A stretch of 64,000 bases of DNA from JBLMYQ01 sp050260055 (GCA_050260055.1 JBLNBO010000038.1:3860-67859), one strand, 5' to 3'; shown: positions 43,243-53,869, numbered from the stretch's first letter. Numbers and translations: made by a program. The notes: generated by a model not told the origin, from the sequence alone.

Positions 43243-45102
43243 TTATGCTTGTGAGGCCTGCCTTTTGAATTGACTCATATACAGATTGTAATAAAATCCT
43301 TTTCCCTCTAATAATTGCTTATGTGTGCCTCTCTCGATAATCTCTCCTCCATTTATAACCATTATTTTGTTAGCATCTCTTATCGTGCTTAAACGATGAG
43401 CTATCACAAAGCTTGTTCTTCCTTGCATCAAAGAAAGCATCGCTTCCTGAATATGCAGTTCTGTACGCGTATCAACACTGCTGGTCGCTTCATCAAGTAT
43501 TAGAATAGATGGATTGGCCAAAATCGTTCTTGCTATAGCCAGAAGCTGCCTCTGCCCTTGACTCAGGTTACCTCCGTCTTCAGAAAGGATTGTATCATAT
43601 CCATCATGCAGGCGAAGAATAAAATGTTCCGCATTAGCAAGCCTTGCTGCAGCCTCAACTTCTGCATCCGAAGCATCCAATCGTCCATATCGAATGTTTT
43701 CTCTTACTGTTTCAGAAAACAAGTAGGTATCCTGAAGAACAATCCCCAAGGACTTCCTAAGACTGTCCTTTTGGATATCCCTGATATCCTTACCATCAAT
43801 AAATATATTTCCTTTATCGATATCGTAAAAACGGGTTAAAAGGTTCACTATTGTGGTCTTGCCTGCACCGGTTGGACCAACAAGTGCGATAGTTTGCCCT
43901 GGTTCAGCATTAATACTTACATTTTTGAGAACAGGTACTTCTTTATCATAACTAAAATCAACATCCTTAAATATTACACTGCCAACAACACCTTCAAACT
44001 CTGATGCACCTAAATTATCCTCAAACTCAGGACGCTCATCCATTATTTCAAATACACGTTCCGCTCCTGCCAAAGCTGATTGAATCATATTAAATTGATT
44101 TGCAATTTCATTAATTGGGCGTGTAAGCTGCTTGGAATAACTCAGAAAACTTGCAATAACCCCGATTGTAATCATTCCTTTTACAGCCATCAGACCGCCT
44201 GCTCCAGCAACAATTGCAAAGCTGAGGTTATTAATAGCATTCATAATCGGCATAATTATTCCTGAAAACACTTGAGCTTTGATCCCAGCTTTTTTCAATC
44301 TTTCATTGGTTTGAGAAAACTCTTCTAATACTTTTTCCTCTCTGACAAACGCCTTTACAACCTTCTGCCCCGACATAGTCTCTTCAATATACCCGTTTAA
44401 TTCCCCAAGTTCTTTTTGCTGAGTGGAAAAAAATTTCCGCGTATAACCAGCAATTTTGGAAGCAGCAAACATTCCTATCGGAATGCTTATGAGACTTAGG
44501 AGCGTTAGCAGCGGACTTAAGTATAACATCATTCCGATAACACCTAATACAGTTATCAAGCTTGAAAATACCTGTGTAACACTTTGTGTAAGTGTAGTAT
44601 TTATATTTTCTACATCATTGGTTAATCTGCTCATGAGTTCTCCATGAGGACGGCTGTCAAAAAACTTGAGTGATAATGTTTGAACTTTCCCAAACAAATC
44701 TTTTCTAAGCTCCCATAAAGTATCCTGAGCCACCCCAATCATATAATAGGTTTGAAACCATGACATCAAAGCACTCAAAATATATATTAGAAGCAAAGAT
44801 AATACTATTGTTATCAATCTGGCAAAATCAACCTGACCTTTTCCATTTACCATTGCATCCACTGCATACCCTATAAGGAGCGGCCCAATCAGGCTTAAGA
44901 TTGTGCTAATAAAAACAAGGATAAAAACAAAAATCAGCATGACTTTTTGTCTGTTAAGATATTCCCATAACCTTCTCAAGGTCTTTTTTGAATCTTTGGC
45001 TCTAACCTTTGCTCCCATCAATCCTGCCAAATGGCCAGGGGGGCCTCCGGCAAAAGCCCTTGTGCGAGCTGGAGGCCTGCCGCCAAACTTTTCATCTGCC
45101 AT
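43243..45102 (-). CDS. ABC exporter half-transporter, subunit B
   Basis: A 619-residue fused membrane/ATPase protein. I start at 45102 (MADEKFGGRPPARTR), after GAGGAGGAGG; the upstream extension lies inside the preceding gene. After a Gly/Pro/Arg-rich N-terminus of about 45 residues come six membrane helices (about 60-345) and the ATPase domain with GPTGAGKTTIV, signature LSQGQRQLLAI and ILILDEATSSVD. The nucleotide-binding motifs are canonical. It forms a pair with the next entry, one base apart, as in heterodimeric BmrCD/LmrCD-type exporters. Substrate unknown (drugs, lipids or peptides). Confidence 0.88.
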   Translation of the reverse strand: MADEKFGGRPPARTRAFAGGPPGHLAGLMGAKVRAKDSKKTLRRLWEYLNRQKVMLIFVFILVFISTILSLIGPLLIGYAVDAMVNGKGQVDFARLITIVLSLLLIYILSALMSWFQTYYMIGVAQDTLWELRKDLFGKVQTLSLKFFDSRPHGELMSRLTNDVENINTTLTQSVTQVFSSLITVLGVIGMMLYLSPLLTLLSLISIPIGMFAASKIAGYTRKFFSTQQKELGELNGYIEETMSGQKVVKAFVREEKVLEEFSQTNERLKKAGIKAQVFSGIIMPIMNAINNLSFAIVAGAGGLMAVKGMITIGVIASFLSYSKQLTRPINEIANQFNMIQSALAGAERVFEIMDERPEFEDNLGASEFEGVVGSVIFKDVDFSYDKEVPVLKNVSINAEPGQTIALVGPTGAGKTTIVNLLTRFYDIDKGNIFIDGKDIRDIQKDSLRKSLGIVLQDTYLFSETVRENIRYGRLDASDAEVEAAARLANAEHFILRLHDGYDTILSEDGGNLSQGQRQLLAIARTILANPSILILDEATSSVDTRTELHIQEAMLSLMQGRTSFVIAHRLSTIRDANKIMVINGGEIIERGTHKQLLEGKGFYYNLYMSQFKRQASQA

Positions 45103-45103
45103 G

Positions 45104-46831
45104 TTAAACCTCCTCCTCTCCCATCTGCGAGTTATATATGTCCTGATATATTTCACATCTTTGGAGTAATTCCTGATGCGTTCCAATATCGACAATTTCG
45201 CCTTCTTCTAAAACCAAAATCTTATCTGCTTCAATCACTGTACTTATTCTCTGTGCAATTACAAAGCAAGTTGAATTTTTCATTATAACTTTTAAAGCAC
45301 TTTGGATTCGTGCTTCTGTTCCCATATCTACTGCACTAGTACTGTCATCTAGAATTAATATAGCAGGTTTTTTAAGTAATGCCCTTGCAATAGCTAGTCT
45401 CTGTTTCTGTCCCCCTGATAAATTGACCCCTCTTTGACCAAGGACCGAATTATATCCTTCAGGAAAGCCTGTTATAAATTCATGAGCCTGCGCAGCTTTT
45501 GAAGCTTCAATTACTTCTTCATCAGAAGCATCTTCTTTACCCCATCGAATATTATCCATGATGGTACCAGTAAAAAGAATAGATTCTTGCAAAACCATGC
45601 CAATACTGTTTCGCAGCGTCTTAAGGCTTATATTTCTAATGTCTATGCCCTCAATCAATACTCTCCCTGAGGTTACATCATAAAATCTTGGAATCAGGTT
45701 TACCAAGGTTGACTTGCCAGAACCTGTAGCACCCAGAATAGCAATTGTTTCTCCTTGTGAAACACTAAAGGAAATGTTCTTTAGTACAGGGTCACCTCCA
45801 GCTCCGGCATAGCGGAATGAAACATTATCAAAAACTACGCGCCCCTCTTTTATTTCTTTACAATATGCTTCTGAAGGATCTTTAATATCTATTTCTGTAT
45901 CAATTATCTCTGCTACCCTGTCAGCTGATGCTTTGGCTCTTGAGACCATCATTAGCATAAAGGCCATCATCATTAGAGAAAATAAAATTTGAATCATATA
46001 GTTTACAAATGCAATTACTTGTCCTACTTGCATCGTTCCGTTATTAACTTTAATTCCTCCAAACCAAATTACTGCGATTAAGCTTAGATTCATAATTAAA
46101 ATCATAAGGGGCATGGTTAGGCCAATAACCCTTGAGGCATTAATCGTTACATTCTTTAGGTCAGTATTTGCATTTCCAAATCTATTATTCTCATAATCTG
46201 CTCTCACAAAAGCTTTTACAACCCTTACCCCTGTCAGCGTTTCTCTTACTACACTATTAACTTTATCAAGCTTTTTCTGTACCGTAGAGAACAATGAGAA
46301 TCCTTTTTTAATAACATATCCTAAAGCTAATGCAAGTATAGGAATTGCAGCCAAAAGAATAAGCGCTAATTGAGCATTCAGCATAAGCGCCATTATTATT
46401 CCTCCAATGCACAGCAGTGGAGCTCGAACCATAATTCTTAGCATCACAAGCACAAAATTTTGAAGCTGAACAACATCATTGGTAAGCCTTGTTATCAGAG
46501 AAGCTGTACTAAACTTGTCTAAGCTGTCAAATGAAAAAGCTTGTACTTTTTTAAATAAATCCAGTCTTAAATCCGCGCTAGAATTTAACGCTGCTCTGCT
46601 GGAATAAAACGTCGATCCAAAGCCTCCTAGGATGCCTATAAATGCTGTTCCAATCATAATGAGACCAATATATATTATATAAGATATGTTCCCATTTTTT
46701 ATTCCTTTATCAACTATATCAGCCATTAGCGTCGGCTGTAAAAGATCAGTGACAACTTCCAGGAGCATGAAAAAAGGAGCTAGTGCAACTGCTTTCCAAT
46801 AAGGTTTTAAATATTTTGCAAGTTTCTTCAT
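45104..46831 (-). CDS. ABC exporter half-transporter, subunit A
   Basis: A 575-residue half-transporter with six membrane helices (about 15-310) and an ATPase domain with GATGSGKSTLV, signature LSGGQKQRLAI and ILILDDSTSAVD. The residue after the Walker B Asp is Asp instead of the catalytic Glu (LDDS), so this subunit carries the degenerate site. That supports a heterodimer with the neighbouring subunit, which has LDEATS. Upstream is a 124-nt gap holding the terminator of no other gene on this strand. Confidence 0.88.
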   Translation of the reverse strand: MKKLAKYLKPYWKAVALAPFFMLLEVVTDLLQPTLMADIVDKGIKNGNISYIIYIGLIMIGTAFIGILGGFGSTFYSSRAALNSSADLRLDLFKKVQAFSFDSLDKFSTASLITRLTNDVVQLQNFVLVMLRIMVRAPLLCIGGIIMALMLNAQLALILLAAIPILALALGYVIKKGFSLFSTVQKKLDKVNSVVRETLTGVRVVKAFVRADYENNRFGNANTDLKNVTINASRVIGLTMPLMILIMNLSLIAVIWFGGIKVNNGTMQVGQVIAFVNYMIQILFSLMMMAFMLMMVSRAKASADRVAEIIDTEIDIKDPSEAYCKEIKEGRVVFDNVSFRYAGAGGDPVLKNISFSVSQGETIAILGATGSGKSTLVNLIPRFYDVTSGRVLIEGIDIRNISLKTLRNSIGMVLQESILFTGTIMDNIRWGKEDASDEEVIEASKAAQAHEFITGFPEGYNSVLGQRGVNLSGGQKQRLAIARALLKKPAILILDDSTSAVDMGTEARIQSALKVIMKNSTCFVIAQRISTVIEADKILVLEEGEIVDIGTHQELLQRCEIYQDIYNSQMGEEEV

Positions 46832-46916
46832 ATCCTTACTCCTTAATCATTTATCAATAAACTGTTCTCACACCGCAAAAATGTTAACACTCTTTAAATA
46901 TTTAGTCAACAAGTTA

Positions 46917-46942
46917 AAAGCCGGCAGCTAGATGCCGGCTTT
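46917..46942 (-). terminator. Terminator after the lipoprotein gene
   Basis: Perfect 10-bp GC-rich stem AAAGCCGGCA/TGCCGGCTTT followed by T residues on the minus strand, 14 nt past the stop. Confidence 0.85.
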
Positions 46943-46955
46943 CTTTATGTATTTA

Positions 46956-47657
46956 TTACTGCTTCTGCTGTATTGGTGCTTGCTGTGCTGGCTGCTGTGT
47001 TTGTTTTCCTTCTAACTGATTGATTAGATTTTCACATATTATTTTCAAGCTAAGACTGCTGTTCATATTTGGCCCGCCAAATCCTGGCCCTCTCATTCTT
47101 CTTTGCTCGCCATTTTGGACATTTGCGTCGGGTCTGCCTTGCTGTCCCTGCGGTGCCATGCTTGAATCAGAAGGCGGAGTTTGACCCTGTTGACTCCCGT
47201 TTGCACCAGCTTGAGGAGCTCTTCTTCCCACATTTCCATCCAATCTTTTATTTAACGAATTTTTTTGTGCTTCTATCAAAACTCCTTCAATCTCTTGTAT
47301 CTTCTGTGCTGAGTATTTTTCATCTACTGCTGTTTTAGTACTAATCTCTTTTAATATCGGAATGATTTTATTCTTTTGTTCCTGTGTTAATGCATTATCG
47401 CCTCTCTGCAAACGCCCAAGAGATGCTATTTCCATTTTGAGTTTTGCCTCTGGTGTAGATACCTGTTTCTTTATATCATCAGTAGATGCCTGCTTATTTA
47501 CATCGCCATTAGTTTGATTCTGTATATCAGTTTTAGCTTGGTCGACATTAATTTGCCCTGGCTGTTGTACAGTAGAATCTACCTTTTGTGTATTTCCACA
47601 TCCAGCTGCAAAAATTAGAAACATTGTCGAGATTAATACTAGTAATACTTTTTTCAT
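46956..47657 (-). CDS. Gln/Gly-rich lipoprotein
   Basis: A 233-residue lipoprotein: signal peptide with lipobox FAAGC (Cys at 20), Gln/Asn/Thr-rich spacer, a helical middle (about 70-140: AKLKMEIASLGRLQRG, KNKIIPILKEISTK, KIQEIEGVLIEAQ) and a low-complexity Pro/Gln/Gly C-terminus. The middle helix-rich part may sense or bind, but no family is recognised. Last gene of the MacA-MacB-SLH unit, 12 nt after the SLH gene. Confidence 0.7.
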   Translation of the reverse strand: MKKVLLVLISTMFLIFAAGCGNTQKVDSTVQQPGQINVDQAKTDIQNQTNGDVNKQASTDDIKKQVSTPEAKLKMEIASLGRLQRGDNALTQEQKNKIIPILKEISTKTAVDEKYSAQKIQEIEGVLIEAQKNSLNKRLDGNVGRRAPQAGANGSQQGQTPPSDSSMAPQGQQGRPDANVQNGEQRRMRGPGFGGPNMNSSLSLKIICENLINQLEGKQTQQPAQQAPIQQKQ

Positions 47658-47669
47658 TGTCTTTTCCCC

Positions 47670-49997
47670 CTATTTTCTTGATATTGTAATTATTTTTATT
47701 AAATCTTTGGAACTATCCTGAGTACCTGCATATAGAGTAACGCCCTCTATCGAATATCCCCCTATCAATGTGTTTAATGAAACAGCCAGCGGAGTACTTC
47801 CGGACATATCGTAAATCTGTACATTGCTTGCCAGTTTGTAAACTATATTGTTAATCTTAATTCTTCTTGAATCAAGCGCCTGTATTTCAGAGGAAAATGC
47901 TTTTGGATTCAGCGTATCCATTTTTTGCAGCCCGTTTTCATCTTCCTCAATATAGACAACATCTTTTACATAATTATCAAATATTGCATTCGAGTTATTA
48001 TACGAAACTTGTTGGCCATTTATCATTAAAGTATAGCTTGCTGAAGAATCTCGCTTCGTCTGGCTAATCAATATTCCATACTGGCCGGGTTCAGTAAATT
48101 TATCCAATACTAGAAGCTGAATATCATTAAAGCCCCCACCCATTTCCGCATGAATTACTCTATCTTTCTCCAATTGCCCAGACGGCATATCCTGCCATTT
48201 AACACGAGTTACCTGAACATCACCTGAATCATAACTCTCTTGTACATCTAAAATTACCGCATCCTGGCTTAGCCTCATATCATCAATCATCTTATCTGCC
48301 AAATTAATTCTGCCTGAGATTGGTGAACAAACAACAGTTGTCAAATGAGCTTTTTCGTCTCTGATATCAAGTTTTACCAGGCTTCCCTTGCGATATGATT
48401 GGTCTTCATCTGTTTCATACTCCTTTATTGTTCCGTCAATCCTATAAAGTTTTACGTAGAATACTGTTTCCCCTTCAGAATCTGCTTCTGTAGAAAGGCC
48501 CTGGTGAGTATTCATGATAATTGCATATGCTGAAATATCACTCGAATATGGAACCATAACATCTACGATTTGCCCTGCTTTACCTGTCAAAACTGTAATT
48601 TCGTCTCCTATAGCAAAGGCTCCTGAGCTTTCGTTCAGTTTCTCTGCAGCGTAAGATGTTTCAATCTTTTTCTCTTCACCTAAAATCTTTATACTGCTTA
48701 CAGAAGCCTTATTAGGCAAAGCTTCATCATAAGTTCCACTAATTTTATCATCATAAACTAATATGATATTCTTTCCTGATTTGAATAGCTTTTTAACTAC
48801 ATAAATAACGTCTAGAGCCTGAATGTCTGAAAATTCAACTATCTTGCCATTTTTAATTACAGTGAAGGCATTCTTATCAGAAATATTTATATTCCCGATG
48901 CTAGTATTAGAAAGATTAGCATTTTCTTTTAGTACTATAGGCTCTTCTGTTGGCGGATCAATCAGCACCCCATATTCGTAAATACTTGTATTATCATCAC
49001 TTGTTCCCAAGGCAATAACTGAACCAATTGAAACATTTTGTCTTACATTCTCAAATGTACTTTTTGCTCCTGCATAATAGAAAGTCATATTATCTGATAA
49101 ATCTAAGCTTCCTCTTCCGCTATTATCAATATAAGCTATTTTACTTCCAGAAATACTTTCAACCATTATTACACGGCTGTCTTGTTCAACACTTTGAGCG
49201 GATAGCACTTCATTGTTTGAATCCACCAGCAAATTAACCTTTTTACCCAAGTAGTCAGCACCATTTAGGCTTTCTGCTCTGAAATTTCCAATATCCGTTT
49301 GAATAAAACCTTTTGGAAGACTGCTGTCTAGATCCCATGAATCGGTTATAATACAGGTTTTTTGAGTTCCTAAATCACTTTGTTCTCCTAAAGTCTTATC
49401 AGAAGTGTTCTTTTTAGTGTTAAGAGTTCTCTCAAACATAATCGCAATATTCGCTCTGGTAACTTTATCACTAGGATTTAAATTTATACCTTTAGTAATT
49501 TCAAGGCTTTTTGCCTTTTCTATGTAATTCTGCGGCCAAACCCCAGTCATTTCTGAAGAGCCATAGCCCAAGGTTCTTAGCAGTATGGTAACCACCTGCG
49601 CAAAATTAATCTTTTCTTCTGGCTTAAAGGTTCCATCCACATATCCGGTAATAATTTTATTCTCAACAGCAACATTTATATATCCGGTAGCCCAATAACC
49701 CTGCTCAACATCAGAAAAGGTTGTTGAATTTTTAACCAGCTCAGCCTCATCCTCTTTCCCTAAAGAAACAACCGCCATTTTTGCAAATTCAGCTCTGGTC
49801 ACACTTCCCCCCGGTTTGAAAGTACCGTCGCTGTAACCTTTTATTATTCCTGCTTTTGAGAGGCTTGCAACGGCATAATAATATGCTGCATTTGCAGGTA
49901 CATCAATGTATTGTGCAAATACCGAAACGTTGAATGCAAACGTTAAAACAAGTATAAGTATAATCTTGGATATTGTTTTCTTAAGCATTTGTTTCAC
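47670..49997 (-). CDS. SLH-anchored surface protein in the exporter operon
   Basis: A 775-residue exported protein with a signal peptide at about 1-28 (ending VFAQ). Three SLH modules cover about 29-205 (SVTRAEFAKMAVVSLG, KINFAQVVTILLRTLG, KVTRANIAIMFERTL). The remaining 560 residues are beta-rich repeats with several GxKV/GDEI turns and look like stacked small beta domains; I recognise none. It sits between the MacB-type permease and the lipoprotein, so it could be the outer-wall part of an export path. That is inference from position only. Confidence 0.78.
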   Translation of the reverse strand: MKQMLKKTISKIILILVLTFAFNVSVFAQYIDVPANAAYYYAVASLSKAGIIKGYSDGTFKPGGSVTRAEFAKMAVVSLGKEDEAELVKNSTTFSDVEQGYWATGYINVAVENKIITGYVDGTFKPEEKINFAQVVTILLRTLGYGSSEMTGVWPQNYIEKAKSLEITKGINLNPSDKVTRANIAIMFERTLNTKKNTSDKTLGEQSDLGTQKTCIITDSWDLDSSLPKGFIQTDIGNFRAESLNGADYLGKKVNLLVDSNNEVLSAQSVEQDSRVIMVESISGSKIAYIDNSGRGSLDLSDNMTFYYAGAKSTFENVRQNVSIGSVIALGTSDDNTSIYEYGVLIDPPTEEPIVLKENANLSNTSIGNINISDKNAFTVIKNGKIVEFSDIQALDVIYVVKKLFKSGKNIILVYDDKISGTYDEALPNKASVSSIKILGEEKKIETSYAAEKLNESSGAFAIGDEITVLTGKAGQIVDVMVPYSSDISAYAIIMNTHQGLSTEADSEGETVFYVKLYRIDGTIKEYETDEDQSYRKGSLVKLDIRDEKAHLTTVVCSPISGRINLADKMIDDMRLSQDAVILDVQESYDSGDVQVTRVKWQDMPSGQLEKDRVIHAEMGGGFNDIQLLVLDKFTEPGQYGILISQTKRDSSASYTLMINGQQVSYNNSNAIFDNYVKDVVYIEEDENGLQKMDTLNPKAFSSEIQALDSRRIKINNIVYKLASNVQIYDMSGSTPLAVSLNTLIGGYSIEGVTLYAGTQDSSKDLIKIITISRK

Positions 49998-50079
49998 TCC
50001 TTAAATGTAATCTCTATCCCCACTCACGAATTTAAGTTCTAAATCTTGCCTTTAGCTGTCAACTAACACTATCAACTAA

Positions 50080-51255
50080 TTATTCAAACCGCAGCGCTTC
50101 AATTGGATTTAGCTTTGAAGCCTTATTTGCCGGGTACATTCCGAAGAATATGCCTATAGCTGCAGATACAGTAAATGATGTTATTATAGAAGTTAACGTT
50201 ATAGCTGGTGTTAAAGAGCTCACTTTGGATACCGCAAACGATGCCAGGGCTCCAAGAAGTATTCCTATTATTCCGCCTATACAGCTGATCATCATGGATT
50301 CAATCAAAAACTGTGTAAGAATATATTTTCTCTTTGCACCAATTGCTTTTCTTATACCAATTTCACGCGTTCTCTCTGTTACAGACACCAGCATAATATT
50401 CATTATTCCAATACCGCCAATCAAAAGTGAGATCCCTGCAATAAAGCCCAGGAACAATGTCAAAGTTCCTGTTACACTGGTCATCTGGGAAAGCATTTCT
50501 GCCTGGTTTTGAACTCTGTAAGAATCTTCATCATTAAAAATATCAAGCATAAAGTTCTGAATTATCAGCATAGCACTATCAACCATTTCTGAAGATCCAG
50601 CCTGAACATAAAAAGTTCTTATTTTTGATGACAAAAGCCTTTGTGCAACAGTAACAGGTATTATTATTCTGTCATCATTAGAGTAATCTTCCGACTCGGC
50701 TTTTTCTTCTAATACTCCTTTTACCTTAAATATCTGACCGTTTATCTTAATCTGCTCTCCTACCGGATTGTAGCTTATACCAAATAAGTTTTTGACAACC
50801 GCAGTTCCAAGCAGCACAACCCGCTTTTTGGAATCAACATCACTCTGCTCAATAAAGCTCCCAGATTGTACAGTTATATTTTTTACTGTTTCATACTCGG
50901 CTGAAGTACCTATAAGAGAAGTATCCCAGCTATTGTCACTATATTTCAGAGTAACACTGCCAGTTATTGCAGGTGCAACCGCTTCAATTTCCGCACTGTT
51001 ATCCCTGGCTAGCTTTTTAACCTGTTCGTATGTAACATTTCTATTACTATTTCTTCCCGTAATGGAAATTGTAATCAGATTGGTTCCCATACTTTCAATC
51101 TTTTCCGTTATGCTCTTTTGGGTGCCTTGCCCAAGCGAAACCAGCGTTATAAATGTAGCAACACCAATAATTACTCCCAGCATTGTCAGAGAGGTGCGGA
51201 CTTTGTTACTTAGTATACTTTTAAAAGCCATGTCTAAGGTTTGTAATATATCCAC
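50080..51255 (-). CDS. MacB/FtsX-type ABC transporter permease
   Basis: A 391-residue permease with one N-terminal membrane helix (about 18-42), a large extracytoplasmic MacB-type domain (about 45-260) and three C-terminal helices with the coupling motif SVTERTREIGIRKAIGAKR. MacB-type transporters use ATP mechanically to drive efflux or envelope processes. It starts 2 nt after the ATPase gene. Confidence 0.92.
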   Translation of the reverse strand: MDILQTLDMAFKSILSNKVRTSLTMLGVIIGVATFITLVSLGQGTQKSITEKIESMGTNLITISITGRNSNRNVTYEQVKKLARDNSAEIEAVAPAITGSVTLKYSDNSWDTSLIGTSAEYETVKNITVQSGSFIEQSDVDSKKRVVLLGTAVVKNLFGISYNPVGEQIKINGQIFKVKGVLEEKAESEDYSNDDRIIIPVTVAQRLLSSKIRTFYVQAGSSEMVDSAMLIIQNFMLDIFNDEDSYRVQNQAEMLSQMTSVTGTLTLFLGFIAGISLLIGGIGIMNIMLVSVTERTREIGIRKAIGAKRKYILTQFLIESMMISCIGGIIGILLGALASFAVSKVSSLTPAITLTSIITSFTVSAAIGIFFGMYPANKASKLNPIEALRFE

Positions 51256-51257
51256 AC

Positions 51258-51953
51258 TTATCCAACCTCCCTATTTTCTACAATTTGACCGTCATGCACC
51301 CGTATGATTCGCTTAGCTTCAAGAGCAATATTATTGTCATGGGTAATCAGCACTATTGTCTGCCCTTGGTCATGCAATTCATGAAGCATTTTCATAACCT
51401 CTTTACCGGATTTTGAATCCAGATTACCTGTAGGTTCATCAGCCAGAATAAGTGTGGGGTCGCCAGCAAGCGCTCTTGCTATTGCTACTCTCTGCTGCTG
51501 CCCGCCGGAAAGCTGTGAAGGCCTATGATGTAATCTATCTCCCAAACCCACTCTTTCTAGTGCTTTTAGTGCCCTATCAAATCTTTCCTTTTTATCCCTG
51601 CCTTGATAAACCAAAGGCAATTCAACATTTTCAATGGCAGTTAATTTAGGAAGCAAATTAAATCCCTGAAAAATAAACCCTATAGTGTAATTTCTAATCT
51701 CTGCCTGCCTGTCTTCATCCAAGTTTCCTATTTCATTGCCGTCAAGGTAGTACTCTCCGGATGTTGGAACATCCAAACATCCGATGATGTTCATCAAGGT
51801 TGACTTTCCCGAGCCTGACGGGCCTATTATTGATACAAATTCCTTTTTGTATATTGAGATATTAATATCTTTTAAGGCATTGACCTCAACGTCACCCATT
51901 TTATAAACCTTTGAAATACTAACCATTCTTATTAACGGTTTATTTGTTTCCAC
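51258..51953 (-). CDS. MacB/LolD-type ABC transporter ATPase
   Basis: A 231-residue ATPase with GPSGSGKSTLMNIIG (Walker A), IGFIFQGFNLLPKLTAIENV (Q-loop region), LSGGQQQRVAIARALAG and LILADEPTGNLDS. All catalytic motifs are intact. Partner of the MacB-type permease and the MacA-type adaptor that flank it. Confidence 0.95.
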   Translation of the reverse strand: METNKPLIRMVSISKVYKMGDVEVNALKDINISIYKKEFVSIIGPSGSGKSTLMNIIGCLDVPTSGEYYLDGNEIGNLDEDRQAEIRNYTIGFIFQGFNLLPKLTAIENVELPLVYQGRDKKERFDRALKALERVGLGDRLHHRPSQLSGGQQQRVAIARALAGDPTLILADEPTGNLDSKSGKEVMKMLHELHDQGQTIVLITHDNNIALEAKRIIRVHDGQIVENREVG

Positions 51954-51970
51954 TCATCCCACCACCCGTT

Positions 51971-53752
51971 CTATTTACTCTTGGTGCTACTGCTGCTATT
52001 GGTGCTTTTGCTACTGCTACTCCTATTTGTGCTAAATCCTCCCGGAGGCGCTCCGCCATCCATTGGGCCGCCCATACGCATCATAGCGTTATTAGAGTTT
52101 GTCGAACTGGTTGCAACTGGTATATAAATGGTATCTCCTTCACTAAGGCCGCTTGTGATTTCAATATAATCATCAGCTGTTATTCCAGTCTCAACAATTT
52201 TGATTGTCATATCAGAAGTCATATTTTTAGTAATTGATGAGGCGCCGGATTTTGAGCTGGAACTCTTTTTTGAGGACGAACTTTTGGAAGATTTGGTTGT
52301 TGTTGAGCTTGTTGTTTGTTCAGGTCTCCTATTTTCTTTAAATACACTCATATCAACACTTTTCTCTCCAGCTTTTTTCTTTGCATATACAAAGCTTCTT
52401 CTTCCCATCTTTTGTATTGCGGATTCTGGAAGTGCTAATGCCCCTTCTTTTTTCTGTATTACTATTTCCGCGTTAGCATTCATTCCACCCTTTATATTCT
52501 GCGGGTCAGCAATTTTTATAATGGCTGGATATGTTGCTACTCCATTTGTAGAAGTACCTTCATTTGCAACCTTGGTAACCTCTCCTTTAAAAGTTTGATT
52601 TTCAAGAGCATCTACTGTAACATTAACCTCCATGCCTACAGCAATCTTTGCAACATCAAGTTCATCAACATCTATTTGAAACTCCATTTGTGTATAGTCC
52701 GCAACTACAGCAAGTATGTCGGATTTTGTTTCAACATTATCTCCAACTTTAATATCCTGGCTTACTATCGTTCCGTCTACAGGAGCATAAACCCTATAGT
52801 TTTCCTGTGTCTCAAGCTTTGAGTCCAACTGTACCTTTAAGTCTGCCATCTTTATCTGTGCCGATAGAAGCTGGTCGTATAATTCGCTATTCTCCATTAC
52901 AAATAAAACTTGCCCGGCACTAACATATTGATTGTTCTTTATTTCTACGCTGGTTACTGTTCCGCCAACTTCAGCTTTTACTTTTCTTGAGCTATCATAT
53001 TCTAAGGTTGAAGAATCCATTGACATAACTCCATTAATGCTTGCACTAGCTTTTGTCCCTCCGGCGATAGTTCCTGGGTTATTTATTGTTATTTCAACAT
53101 CATATACCTTTCCTCCGCCTGCTACAGCTCTTCCCAATTTATCAGCATAGCTTACTTTCCCGCTTACAGTCTGCATATAGTCTTGTAAATATACTTCTGC
53201 TTTTTGCCCAACACTTATCTTTTTTGCTTGGCTGCTGCCAAAAGGAAGTGTCATAATCAGCCTCGAACTATCGCTTATAGTACAAATTTCAGCACCTTTA
53301 CTTATTTGGTCGCCTTTTCTTACGCTGAAGTTTATAACCTGCCCTTTAATCGGAGCCTTGGCAGATAAGTCGGAAATATCTTTCTGCGCTGATTCCAAAT
53401 CAGATTGAGCTTGCTGTATGCTTAATTTTGCTCTTTCTACTTCTTTACCAATATCCTGGTCATCAAGTTCAATCATCAGGTCTCCCTTTTTTACTTTGTC
53501 GCCTTCTTTGAAATTAACTTTTGTGATTGTACCGTCAACCTTTGATGATATTTCCTGCCTATAAGAGGAGGCAACTGTGCCACTGCCAGAAATGGTAACG
53601 GCAAGATCTTTTTTAATTACTTTGAATTGAGCGAACTTTCCAGCTGTATTTGATTTGTTCTTAAAGAAAAAGTTATATGTAAGTAGTCCAACCAAGAGCA
53701 CAATAATTCCAATAAAGATTTTCTTTTTATGCTTTTTAAAAAACTGTTTCAC
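51971..53752 (-). CDS. MacA/HlyD-type efflux adaptor with Ser-rich insert and tail
   Basis: A 593-residue membrane-fusion protein anchored by an N-terminal helix (about 11-30). Two biotinyl-lipoyl-like halves flank a short coiled hairpin (KVNFKEGDKVKKGDLMIELD; YRVYAPVDGTIVSQDIKVGD), then beta-barrel and membrane-proximal domains. It is longer than MacA (about 370) because it contains a second lipoyl-like unit, a Ser/Lys/Thr-rich insert (about 475-510) and a Ser/Lys-rich C-terminus. In Gram-positives such adaptors span the wall. First gene of the exporter unit. Confidence 0.88.
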   Translation of the reverse strand: MKQFFKKHKKKIFIGIIVLLVGLLTYNFFFKNKSNTAGKFAQFKVIKKDLAVTISGSGTVASSYRQEISSKVDGTITKVNFKEGDKVKKGDLMIELDDQDIGKEVERAKLSIQQAQSDLESAQKDISDLSAKAPIKGQVINFSVRKGDQISKGAEICTISDSSRLIMTLPFGSSQAKKISVGQKAEVYLQDYMQTVSGKVSYADKLGRAVAGGGKVYDVEITINNPGTIAGGTKASASINGVMSMDSSTLEYDSSRKVKAEVGGTVTSVEIKNNQYVSAGQVLFVMENSELYDQLLSAQIKMADLKVQLDSKLETQENYRVYAPVDGTIVSQDIKVGDNVETKSDILAVVADYTQMEFQIDVDELDVAKIAVGMEVNVTVDALENQTFKGEVTKVANEGTSTNGVATYPAIIKIADPQNIKGGMNANAEIVIQKKEGALALPESAIQKMGRRSFVYAKKKAGEKSVDMSVFKENRRPEQTTSSTTTKSSKSSSSKKSSSSKSGASSITKNMTSDMTIKIVETGITADDYIEITSGLSEGDTIYIPVATSSTNSNNAMMRMGGPMDGGAPPGGFSTNRSSSSKSTNSSSSTKSK

Positions 53753-53869
53753 TTAGCATTGCCTCCCTTTATGTATTCGAACTAACCTATCTAATCTCAA
53801 TATCTTTTGTAGACCCTCATCTAATATATTTAATACTTTTCCTTTTAAGCCCCTTCTCCTTCTCGAGAT

